From an uncultured Collinsella sp. (lineage in GTDB: Bacteria > Actinomycetota > Coriobacteriia > Coriobacteriales > Coriobacteriaceae): 6,424 nt of DNA. Location of the stretch: assembly GCA_900543615.1 (NCBI GenBank), contig UQSC01000104.1, positions 1 through 6,424 on the forward strand, in the 5' to 3' direction. This document shows positions 1-6,424 of this stretch, one piece after another. The notes under the pieces were generated by a model. The model saw nothing but the letters and a program-made list of their open reading frames with translations. It did not search any database and was not told the DNA's origin. Made by a program: the position numbers and the translations under genes. Each line of letters begins with the position of its first letter. The first letter of the stretch is position 1.

Positions 1-2144
1 TCCTTGAGCAGGCCCATGCGGTCCAGGCACTCGACCACGATCTCGACCTGGAAGAGGGTGTCGGCAGCGCCGTCCCACTCCACTTCGATCATGCGCTCGG
101 GATGCTCCATAAGACCCTTGACGTTGGGGCAGTTGGCGCGATGCACCGAAACGCCACGACCGCGCGTGATGAAGCCGACGATGTCGTCGCCCGTCACCGG
201 ATTGCAGCAATGCGCCAGACGGACCAGCAGTCCGCTGTTGCTCTCGCCCTTGACGATAATGCCGTTGCTGGCGCTCTTGCCGCGCTTTTGCGGCTTGCGG
301 TTGGAGCCTCGGGCCGGCTGCTTGACGACCTCGGCGATAGCCTCGGCCTTGGTGAGCTGTTCCTCGGGCTTGGGGTCCAAGATTTGCTCGACCTTATTGC
401 CCACAGCGCGCGGGGCAACCTTGCCGGCACCGACGGCGGCAAACAGGTCCTCAAGCTGCTTGAAGTTAAACTGCTCCGCCACGGCGTTGAGCGCACGCGT
501 GGATCGCGGCGTGGAGATGCCATACCCGCGCTTGCGCAGGTCCTTGGCCAGTATATCGCGGCCGGCCGCAGCGTCATCGTCTTTGGTCGCGGCGGCGAAG
601 TAACGGCGAATCTTTGACTTGGCCGAAGGCGTCTTGACGATCTTGAGCCAATCACGCGACGGCTTGGAACTCTTGTTGGTCAGGATTTCAACGCGGTCGC
701 CCGTCTTGATCTCGTGCGTGAGCGGGGCCACCGCACCGTTGATCTTAGCGCCGACGCAGTGGTTGCCCACCTCGGTGTGAACGGCGTAGGCAAAGTCGAG
801 CGGTGTAGAGCCGGCACGAAGCGCCATGACCTCGCCCTTGGGCGTAAATACAAAAATTTCCTGGTCGAACAAGTCGACCTTCAGTGAGTGCAGGTATTCC
901 TTGGCATCGGTGATCTCGTCAGACGCCGCCCAGTCGAGTGAGTGCTTAAGCCAGTTGATCTGGTCGTCCAGACGCTGCGCATCGTTGGTCTTAGAGGCAG
1001 ACGATCCGCCCGACTTCTTGTACAGCCAGTGGGCGGCGATGCCGTACTCGGCCTGCTCATGCATCTCGTAGGTTCGAATCTGAATCTCGAGCGGGCGGGC
1101 CGTGGGGCCGATAACCGTCGTATGGAGCGACTGGTAGTTATTGACCTTGGGCATGGCGATATAGTCTTTAAAGCGACCGGGCATGGGGTGCCACAGCGTA
1201 TGCACTGCGCCGAGCGTGGAGTAGCAATCGCGCACCGAATGCGTGATGACGCGCAGTGCCACCAGGTCGTAGATCTCGGAGAATTCCTTGCCCTTGCGCT
1301 TCATCTTTTGGTAGATGGACCAATAGTGCTTGGAACGGCCGTTGATCTGGAAGCCTTCCAGGCCAATGCGGTTGAGCTCGTCGGTGAGCGTCTTGATGGT
1401 CTCGGCCAGATAGCGCTCGCGAACCTCGCGCGACTCAGCCACCATGCGCGCGATGCGCTGGTAGGCGTCGGGCTCAAGGTAGAAGAAGGACAGGTCCTCG
1501 AGCTCCCATTTAATGGAGCTCATGCCCAGACGGTCGGCCAGGGGCGCATACACGTCCATGGTCTCGCGAGCCTTAAACAGGCGACGGTCCTCGCGAAGGG
1601 CCGCCAGCGTACGCATGTTATGCAGACGGTCGGCAAGCTTAACGATAATGACGCGGATGTCCTTAGACATGGCAAGGAACATCTTGCGCAGCGTAAGCGC
1701 CTGCTTCTCGTCCATGCTGTCGACTTCGATGTTGGTGAGCTTGGTCACGCCATCGACGAGCTCGGCCACCGTATCGCCAAACAGGCCGGAAACATCGGCA
1801 AGCGAGGTCTCGGTATCCTCGACGGTATCGTGCAGCAGCGCGGCGCACACCACATCGCAGTCCATCTTGAGATCGGCCAAGATGATGGCCACCTCGACGG
1901 GATGGTTGATGTACATCTCACCCGACCGCCGCTTTTGGTTGCAGTGCTTCTCGGCGGCAAAGCAATAGGCCTGCTCCACCTTAGAGAAGTCCTCCTCATT
2001 CATATATTTGAGGCACAGGCGCTCCAGCTTGTCGTAGCTGTCCGCCATAATCTCGGGCGGCAGCTCATCGGCATGCTTATAATGCTCCATCTCCGAGAAC
2101 GGCTGGAGGGTGGAATCATGGGCTGTACGGGCTGCGGCATCCAT
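1..2144 (-). CDS. rel: Bifunctional (p)ppGpp synthetase/hydrolase Rel (RelA/SpoT homologue), 3' end cut by the window
   Basis: Makes (p)ppGpp from ATP and GDP/GTP and hydrolyses it; cytoplasmic, ribosome-associated master enzyme of the stringent response. The frame is open from ATG 2144 to the window edge (714 codons). Domains in order: HD hydrolase, about residues 50-200, with H81, the HDTVED motif (H105, D106, E109, D110) and D172/N176 in ADRLHN, spaced as in the family; synthetase, about 240-370, with D293 in YDLVALR, GRFKDYIA (323-330), NNYQSLHTT and E353 in LEIQIRT; TGS, about 428-490, with H456; helical region; zinc-finger/CC domain with C646, C647, H668 and C672; then the start of the ACT/RRM domain. 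RFKD is the RXKD signature of bifunctional enzymes (monofunctional RelA has EXDD), and the hydrolase site is complete, so both activities are expected. About 50-80 residues are missing. The start follows a good ribosome site, 15 bases after recJ. The N-terminus is about 28 residues longer before the first HD histidine than in the Streptococcus enzyme. Confidence 0.97.
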   Translation of the reverse strand, partial: MDAAARTAHDSTLQPFSEMEHYKHADELPPEIMADSYDKLERLCLKYMNEEDFSKVEQAYCFAAEKHCNQKRRSGEMYINHPVEVAIILADLKMDCDVVCAALLHDTVEDTETSLADVSGLFGDTVAELVDGVTKLTNIEVDSMDEKQALTLRKMFLAMSKDIRVIIVKLADRLHNMRTLAALREDRRLFKARETMDVYAPLADRLGMSSIKWELEDLSFFYLEPDAYQRIARMVAESREVRERYLAETIKTLTDELNRIGLEGFQINGRSKHYWSIYQKMKRKGKEFSEIYDLVALRVITHSVRDCYSTLGAVHTLWHPMPGRFKDYIAMPKVNNYQSLHTTVIGPTARPLEIQIRTYEMHEQAEYGIAAHWLYKKSGGSSASKTNDAQRLDDQINWLKHSLDWAASDEITDAKEYLHSLKVDLFDQEIFVFTPKGEVMALRAGSTPLDFAYAVHTEVGNHCVGAKINGAVAPLTHEIKTGDRVEILTNKSSKPSRDWLKIVKTPSAKSKIRRYFAAATKDDDAAAGRDILAKDLRKRGYGISTPRSTRALNAVAEQFNFKQLEDLFAAVGAGKVAPRAVGNKVEQILDPKPEEQLTKAEAIAEVVKQPARGSNRKPQKRGKSASNGIIVKGESNSGLLVRLAHCCNPVTGDDIVGFITRGRGVSVHRANCPNVKGLMEHPERMIEVEWDGAADTLFQVEIVVECLDRMGLLK

Positions 2145-2149
2145 CGAGG

Positions 2150-2157
2150 TCCCCTTC
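2150..2157 (-). promoter_or_regulatory. Ribosome binding site of rel
   Basis: On the minus strand the 15 bases between the recJ stop (TAG, 2162-2160) and the rel ATG contain AAGGGGA, five bases before the ATG. This purine-rich site fixes the rel start at 2144 rather than at the in-frame ATG for residue 19. The gap is too short for a terminator or a normal separate promoter, so rel is probably co-transcribed with the upstream gene. A promoter inside the recJ coding sequence cannot be excluded. Confidence 0.7.
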
Positions 2158-2159
2158 CC

Positions 2160-5100
2160 CTAGGCCCGCGGTACGATCGGGCGGTTAACTTTGGCTAGCA
2201 TATCAGAAGCGCACGAATCGAGCGCCCAGCTCCGGAAAGCCGAGAACTCCATGCGCGAGCGCAAGCCCTCCAAATAGCGGATTGACCTGCTCAATTGCAC
2301 ACGGCCGGGGTTTTCTGCCATCGCGATGCGACGGGTGTCGTCAAACCCCGAAACGCGACAGAAACCAAGCTCTTCAAAGATTCCCAGACCGCTTGCCACC
2401 GAGCGCTCGTCGACCGGCGTGCGGGCATCGATGGCGAGGCACATCTGCGCGATGTCGATATCGCTCGCACTAAACGAGTCATCTCCGGTCTTGCCGCGGT
2501 TGGAGCGCCACATAGTCTGCAGCGCTCGATAGAGCGTGACGAGCTCGTCGCGCTCGGGCGCGTAGCAGTCGAGCAGGCGCTCGTTAATGCGAGCGTCACG
2601 CGACGAATAGAGCAAGTGAATCACGGCAGGTTGGCCGTCGCGACCGGCGCGTCCGCTCATCTGGTTAAATTCAATGCTGCCAAACGGCATGTGGTAGAGC
2701 ACGACATGGCGAATATCGGGCAGGTTGACGCCCTCACCAAAGGCAGAGGTCGAAACGATGCAGCTGAGGCTTCCGTCACGAAACGCTTCCTCGACACGGC
2801 GACGATCGGAGCGCGCAAGCCCCGCGTTATAGAACGCGATGCGGGTCGCGCAATCGGGCACCCGCTTGCGCAGCGTCTTGGCAAGCGCCACGGACTGATC
2901 ACGCGAGTTGACGTAGATGACGGTCTTCTCCCCCGTAGCGACGATTGACACCAGGCGGTTCTCGCGGCTCGCAAGATCTCGGTCATCCTCGAGCTGCAAG
3001 TTCTCGCGCACCGTCTCGTCGACCACCGTGCGGGTAATCGGTAGCACGCGGGCGAGCTCGGCCACAACCGGCGCCGTTGCGGTGGCAGTCGCGGCCAGAA
3101 CGACCGGGTCGCCCAGGGCCTTGAGGATATCGGGCATGTCGAGATAGGCGCTGCGGTCGCCGCCCTTGGCAAGACCGGCATGATGCGCCTCATCGATAAC
3201 GACAAAACCGATGCGCCCCGAACGCGCAAAGCGGTCGCGGTGAATGGACAGGAACTCGGGCGTCGTGAGCACGATGCCGGTGCGGCCCGAAGCCAAGCCG
3301 GCAAACACGTCATCGCGCGCCGCCTCCACGGTCTCGCCGGTCAGCACGCCCACGCCAATGCCGAGCGCGGCCATCGTCGACGAGAGGTGATAGGCCTGGT
3401 CGGCAACGAGCGCGCGCAGCGGATAGACAAAGATGCTCGCACGCCCGCGAAGGACCGCCTCGCGCGCGGCATGCACATGGAAGATGAGCGACTTGCCACG
3501 CCCCGTCCCCATAACGGCCAAAACGCTCTGGTGGTCTGCGAGCGCGTCGAGCGCCTCGACCTGCGCGCGGTGCGGCTGGTTCGAGCCGATAAAGCTATGA
3601 ATAAGCGAGCGCGTCAGCTCGGTATAGGAAAGCTGGGCGAGCGTTTGGCGCTTGCGGGACTCCAGACGAAGACCGACGTCCGCAGGCTCCATGCCGCGGC
3701 GAAGCTCACATGCCGGGTCATCAACGCTGGGAGCCGTGGTATCGCGGACCAAGACATCCTTGATCATGAGCTTTGGCTTTACGCGACCTTGCCAATGCTC
3801 GGCCACGGCCTCGAACACCAAATCGACGGCGCTATCGCAATTGATGAGCTTATCGATCTGCGGCACGCGGAACATAATGGCCGGCACACTCGCGGCGCCA
3901 TCGGTCGCCACGAAGCGCATGTGCTCGCCGGTCTTACCCACCACGGCGCGATCACACATCGTCACGCCCTCGGCAGCCAGAAGCGGCACCTTGTTGCCCT
4001 GGCCAAACGGCTCAAGACGGGAGATCTGCTCGATGGTCTCGATATTTAGCTCGGAGAGGTCGACGGTGGCGGCAACCTCGTCAGTGTCCTCAAAGTCCTC
4101 GGCGGGAAGCTCCGATAGCACGGCGGAAAGGCGACGACGGAACTCGTCGAGCTTGGACGCCTCGATGGTCACGCCCACCGCACCCGCATGCCCGCCGCGA
4201 CGAATCAGCAGATCGGAGCAGCGTTCTACGGCGTCGAACAGGTTAATTTTGCCCACCGAGCGACCCGAGCCGCGTGCAATGCCGTCCTCGATCGAGAACA
4301 GCAGCGCCGGCACGTGGTAGCGGTTGGTCAGACGGCTTGCCACGATGCCCTTGACGCCCTCGTGCCAGCCCTCGCCACCCACGACGATTGCGCGACCGCC
4401 ATCATAGGTCTCCTCGACCTTTGCCATGGCATCACGTGTGAGCTCCGCCTCGATCTCGCGCCGCTGACGGTTGATCTCCTCGAGCTCGGCCGCCAGCGCG
4501 CTTGCCTCGATAGGATCGCGGGCAAGCAGCAGGTCGAGCGCCAGCTTGGGATCGGCCATGCGGCCCGCGGCGTTCAAGCGGGGAATGAGCGAAAACGACA
4601 GGCCATCGGCCGTAATGCTAGAGAGGTCGGCCTTGGCGAGCGCGGCCAGCGCGATATAGCCGGGGCGGGCCGTCACGCGCATCTGCTGGATGCCCTCGGC
4701 GACCAGCGCGCGGTTCTCGGGCGTCAGCGGCATCATGTCGGACACGGTACCCAGCGCCGCGACCTCAATCAGCGAACGCCAATACGACGGCTTGCCCAGA
4801 CGCTCGCCCAGAACCTGCACCAGCTTGAGTGCCACGCCGGCACCGGCAAGCTCACGCGAGGGACCCTCGTCCTCGAGCTTAGGGTCGGTCAGGGGCACGC
4901 CCTGCGGCACCTGGTCGGAGGGCTCATGATGGTCCGTGACCACCAAATCGATCCCCAGGCTCTCAAGATAGGAGACCTCTTCCTTGGCGGCAATGCCGTT
5001 ATCGACGGTCACGATCAGGTTGGGTTGGGCGAGCTCGTTGACGCGGTCGAGCGCCGCACGCGACAGGCCGTAGCCCTCGTCAAAGCGATGCGGAATAAAC

Positions 5101-5447
5101 GGCGTGACATCGGCGCCAAACGTGCGCAGCGCCTCGGTCAACAGGCAGGTCGACGTAATACCGTCAACGTCAAAATCGCCAAAGACCGCGATGTGCTCGT
5201 GGTTGCGAATAGCGCGCTCGACACGATCGGCAACGACCGACATGCCCGGGATAATGAGTGGGTCGGCCCAGTCGCGATCGAGCGAAGGCGTCAAAAACAG
5301 CTGCCCTTCCTCGATGGATGTAATGCCGTGCGCAACCATAATGCGCGCCACCAGCCCGGGTATGCCCAGGCCAGCCGAAAGCTCCTTTTCGAGCTCGGGG
5401 TTTTGCTGAGCGACCGCCCAGCGATGCGTCGTCTTAAGCGATGACAT
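2160..5447 (-). CDS. recJ: RecJ single-strand DNA 5'-3' exonuclease fused to a C-terminal RecQ-like DNA helicase
   Basis: Predicted to degrade ssDNA 5' to 3' in recombination and repair, with an attached ATP-driven helicase. Numbered from ATG 5447 (1095 residues). DHH core: GDFDVDG (90-96), VTVDNG with D149, TDHH with D172-H174, GTVSDMMPL with D237, RLNAAGRM (290-297). DHHA1: GGHAGAVG (418-425). OB fold: about 458-568. After a linker (about 569-605) come SF2 helicase motifs in RecQ-like order: GTGRGKS Walker A (647-653), PLRAL (676-680), TTPEF (728-732), DEAH (752-755), TATAT (motif III, about 786-791), VIYVNSR (843-849), STSAFGEGVNLP (about 899-910), QMSGRAGRDG (929-938). The last 110 residues look like a winged helix. 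Plain RecJ proteins are about 560-790 residues, so this is a true in-frame fusion with no stop or ribosome site at the junction. RecQ zinc cysteines and HRDC are not seen. A GTG at 5492 would add 15 residues, but RecJ-like sequence begins just after ATG 5447 and GGTGGG lies five bases before it. Exonuclease assignment is very secure; helicase substrate and polarity are inferred. Confidence 0.95.
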   Translation of the reverse strand: MSSLKTTHRWAVAQQNPELEKELSAGLGIPGLVARIMVAHGITSIEEGQLFLTPSLDRDWADPLIIPGMSVVADRVERAIRNHEHIAVFGDFDVDGITSTCLLTEALRTFGADVTPFIPHRFDEGYGLSRAALDRVNELAQPNLIVTVDNGIAAKEEVSYLESLGIDLVVTDHHEPSDQVPQGVPLTDPKLEDEGPSRELAGAGVALKLVQVLGERLGKPSYWRSLIEVAALGTVSDMMPLTPENRALVAEGIQQMRVTARPGYIALAALAKADLSSITADGLSFSLIPRLNAAGRMADPKLALDLLLARDPIEASALAAELEEINRQRREIEAELTRDAMAKVEETYDGGRAIVVGGEGWHEGVKGIVASRLTNRYHVPALLFSIEDGIARGSGRSVGKINLFDAVERCSDLLIRRGGHAGAVGVTIEASKLDEFRRRLSAVLSELPAEDFEDTDEVAATVDLSELNIETIEQISRLEPFGQGNKVPLLAAEGVTMCDRAVVGKTGEHMRFVATDGAASVPAIMFRVPQIDKLINCDSAVDLVFEAVAEHWQGRVKPKLMIKDVLVRDTTAPSVDDPACELRRGMEPADVGLRLESRKRQTLAQLSYTELTRSLIHSFIGSNQPHRAQVEALDALADHQSVLAVMGTGRGKSLIFHVHAAREAVLRGRASIFVYPLRALVADQAYHLSSTMAALGIGVGVLTGETVEAARDDVFAGLASGRTGIVLTTPEFLSIHRDRFARSGRIGFVVIDEAHHAGLAKGGDRSAYLDMPDILKALGDPVVLAATATATAPVVAELARVLPITRTVVDETVRENLQLEDDRDLASRENRLVSIVATGEKTVIYVNSRDQSVALAKTLRKRVPDCATRIAFYNAGLARSDRRRVEEAFRDGSLSCIVSTSAFGEGVNLPDIRHVVLYHMPFGSIEFNQMSGRAGRDGQPAVIHLLYSSRDARINERLLDCYAPERDELVTLYRALQTMWRSNRGKTGDDSFSASDIDIAQMCLAIDARTPVDERSVASGLGIFEELGFCRVSGFDDTRRIAMAENPGRVQLSRSIRYLEGLRSRMEFSAFRSWALDSCASDMLAKVNRPIVPRA

Positions 5448-5499
5448 AGGCGCCCACCCCCGATAGGGGCAGGTCGCCGCGATACCTCTCACGGTTCAT
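5434..5499 (-). CDS. Possible 21-residue leader peptide overlapping the recJ start
   Basis: ATG 5499 opens a 21-codon frame that ends in TAA at 5436-5434, so it overlaps the first 14 bases of recJ in another frame. AGAGGA lies nine bases before this ATG and is a better ribosome site than the one before the recJ ATG. The peptide starts MNRERYRGDL, is arginine-rich at the N-terminus, and resembles nothing I recognise. Stop-over-start overlap is the usual geometry of translational coupling, so ribosomes finishing this frame could restart on recJ. A weak CCCC/GGGG hairpin (about 5457-5469 on the minus strand) covers part of the recJ ribosome site and would be melted by leader translation. Such a short ORF can arise by chance; whether it is translated is unproven. 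Confidence 0.3.
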   Translation of the reverse strand: MNRERYRGDLPLSGVGAYVIA

Positions 5500-5519
5500 A
5501 GCGATGAGTCCTCTGTGTA

Positions 5520-5537
5520 TGCCCGCTTCGGCAGGCA
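5520..5537 (-). other. Hairpin in the recJ leader RNA
   Basis: The minus strand reads TGCCTGC, CGAA, GCGGGCA: a 7-bp stem (one T-G wobble) with a four-base loop. It sits between the predicted transcription start and the leader ORF. It is not followed by a T-run on either strand, so it does not look like an intrinsic terminator. The plus-strand version has a C-A mismatch, so the structure favours the recJ transcript. It could stabilise the 5' end of the mRNA; the role is inference. Confidence 0.45.
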
Positions 5538-5555
5538 GATCTGTTGAACGGATTT

Positions 5556-5561
5556 ATTATA
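5556..5561 (-). promoter_or_regulatory. Putative -10 box of the recJ-rel promoter
   Basis: The minus strand carries a perfect TATAAT in an AT-rich patch of otherwise GC-rich DNA. It would place the transcription start near 5549, about 50 bases before the leader ORF ATG and about 100 bases before the recJ ATG. No good TTGACA-like -35 element lies 16-18 bases upstream and there is no TG extended -10, so the promoter may need an activator or may be a weak sigma-70-type site. On the plus strand the same patch reads TATTAT, but that would give the transporter gene a very long leader. Confidence 0.5.
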
Positions 5562-5626
5562 CCGTGCAGCGCGGACGCAAATCGCCGCAGCACGCCGCGG
5601 TTTCGGTAAACGATGCCGGTAATAAC

Positions 5627-5641
5627 CTCGAAATATTCGAG
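5627..5641. promoter_or_regulatory. Operator-like 15-bp palindrome between divergent genes
   Basis: CTCGAA and TTCGAG form perfect 6-bp inverted arms around a 3-base centre (ATA). The site lies 83 bases before the transporter ATG and about 66 bases upstream of the recJ -10 box. Size and symmetry fit a dimeric helix-turn-helix regulator, possibly for the plus-strand transporter. As RNA, the 3-base loop and short stem make a terminator role unlikely. No regulator gene is in the window, so the partner is unknown; chance occurrence is possible. Confidence 0.35.
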
Positions 5642-5723
5642 CGTTTCTGACGCACGGACGCATGCGAGCGTCTAGCATATCCATTCAAAACGGATTCACG
5701 AGCAAAGGGAGTCACAAGAGTAT

Positions 5724-6424
5724 ATGAAGCAATGGGTTGGACTGGGCAAGTTTCTCGCGGGGCACATGCAGGTCATCGTTCCGATTTGCGTGGCGCTCGG
5801 TGTGCTCTTTCCCCAGCAGATTGGCGTACTCAAGCCTATCGTTCCCGCCCTGTTTGCCTTTATGACGTTTCAGGGTGCGCTCAGCAACACCTTCCACCAG
5901 GTAACCGAGGTGTTCCGCCGTCCGCTGCACCTGGTCTTGGCGTTGCTCGTCTCGGCGGTGCTTATCCCTATCGCAGCCTATGCCATGGGATCGTTATTCT
6001 TTGGCTCCAATCCCAACCTTGTCTGCGGCATCGTGCTCGAGTACAGCGTACCTGTGGCAGTCACTGCCTTTATGTGGATTAGCATGTTCGGCGGCAACGG
6101 CCCGCTCGCGCTCACCATCATCCTGACGTCCTCGGTCATCTCACCTGTGACGATTCCTCTTACGCTCAAGCTCTTGCTGGGCGCCACCGTCTCGATCGAT
6201 GTGCCGAGCATGATGCAAGACATGGCCTTTATGATCGCCATCCCCGCCGTGCTCGGTATCGTCATTAACGAACTCACGCGCGGCTGGGGTCATGAGAAAC
6301 TCTCCCCCGCGCTTTCGCCCGCCTGCAAGTTCATGATGATGGGCGTCATCGCTTCCAACTCCACCGCCATGAGCGAGTACGTGCTGCACATGAACGCGGT
6401 GCGCCTGGAAGTCGCCCTCTTTAT
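5724..6424 (+). CDS. BASS-family (bile acid:sodium symporter-like) membrane transporter, 3' end cut by the window
   Basis: Integral cytoplasmic-membrane protein expected to move an organic anion, probably with sodium; the substrate cannot be told from sequence. The frame is open from ATG 5724 to the window edge (233 codons); family members are about 300-330 residues, so about a quarter to a third is missing. Hydrophobic segments are visible at about residues 15-30, 34-53, 68-93, 98-121, 126-152, 166-183 and from 201 on, with charged loops such as FRRPLH (64-69) and ELTRGWGHEK (183-192). The FRRP loop after TM2 and the GIVLEYSVPVAVTAF stretch in TM4 followed by SSVISPVTIPL match BASS layout. 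The related auxin efflux carrier (AEC) family is the main alternative. AAGGGAG lies 12 bases before the ATG, a long spacing; AAGAG is closer (three bases). An in-frame ATG at 5766 is less likely because it would cut into TM1. It is transcribed away from recJ-rel. Confidence 0.75.
   Translation, partial: MKQWVGLGKFLAGHMQVIVPICVALGVLFPQQIGVLKPIVPALFAFMTFQGALSNTFHQVTEVFRRPLHLVLALLVSAVLIPIAAYAMGSLFFGSNPNLVCGIVLEYSVPVAVTAFMWISMFGGNGPLALTIILTSSVISPVTIPLTLKLLLGATVSIDVPSMMQDMAFMIAIPAVLGIVINELTRGWGHEKLSPALSPACKFMMMGVIASNSTAMSEYVLHMNAVRLEVALF

Noticed and set aside
942..2198. Open plus-strand frame of 418 codons antisense to rel
   Set aside because: It lies opposite a gene whose domains and catalytic residues are all in the minus-strand frame. 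Its composition (rich in H, R, L, G) is typical of the complement of a GC-rich gene, and no family motif is seen.
3600..3700. A hidden separate start for the helicase at the ATG at 3692 in the RecJ-helicase linker
   Set aside because: No purine-rich ribosome site precedes it and the frame continues unbroken from RecJ, so a single fused product is the simpler reading.
3180..4049. Plus-strand frame of 289 codons antisense to the helicase part
   Set aside because: No recognisable domain, low-complexity H/R/A/L composition, and the opposite strand codes for clear helicase motifs.
4188..5444. Second plus-strand frame of 418 codons antisense to recJ
   Set aside because: It is a shadow of the RecJ DHH/DHHA1 region. 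The identical length to the other antisense frame is coincidence; the sequences are not alike.
5496..5684. 62-codon minus-strand frame upstream of recJ, whose stop overlaps the leader ATG (ATGA)
   Set aside because: It has no ribosome site before its ATG, spans the predicted promoter and the palindrome, and its arginine-rich product resembles nothing. The ATGA overlap is probably chance.
5640..5690. TAGCAT (5673-5678) as a -10 box for the plus-strand transporter
   Set aside because: Four of six matches and no -35 element at usual spacing; too weak to list as a promoter.
5547..5696. Direct repeat AACGGATT at 5547-5554 and 5689-5696
   Set aside because: Only eight bases and 142 bases apart with no further flanking identity; not enough to call a transposon target duplication or attachment site.

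Overview
The window is GC-rich and fully bacterial. It has two genes on the minus strand that read as one operon, and one gene on the plus strand that diverges from them. High GC, a full-length Rel stringent-response protein and a RecJ with a helicase joined to its C-terminus suggest a high-GC Gram-positive, most likely an actinobacterium of the class Coriobacteriia (for example Collinsella). That placement is inference; no rRNA or other taxonomic marker is present.

Layout, in the direction of minus-strand transcription: a putative promoter with a perfect TATAAT -10 box lies near 5556-5561. A short leader follows, with a 7-bp hairpin and a possible 21-codon leader ORF. Next is a 1095-residue RecJ exonuclease fused to a RecQ-like superfamily 2 helicase (5447-2160), and 15 bases later the bifunctional (p)ppGpp synthetase/hydrolase Rel (2144 to beyond position 1). 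Rel runs off the window after residue 714, at the start of its C-terminal ACT/RRM domain. It is the second-largest gene here and is open at the window edge. On the plus strand, 5724-6424 encodes the first 233 residues of a BASS-family (bile acid:sodium symporter-like) membrane transporter, also cut by the window edge. The 276 bases between the divergent genes hold the promoter, leader elements and a 15-bp operator-like palindrome.

The operon couples DNA repair and recombination (ssDNA resection plus putative unwinding) with the stringent response. In many Firmicutes recJ and rel are separated by apt; here apt is absent and RecJ carries its own helicase. The RecJ-helicase fusion is the most interesting item: every catalytic motif of both halves is intact, but the RecQ zinc site, aromatic-rich loop and HRDC domain are not seen. 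The transporter does not obviously belong to the same pathway.
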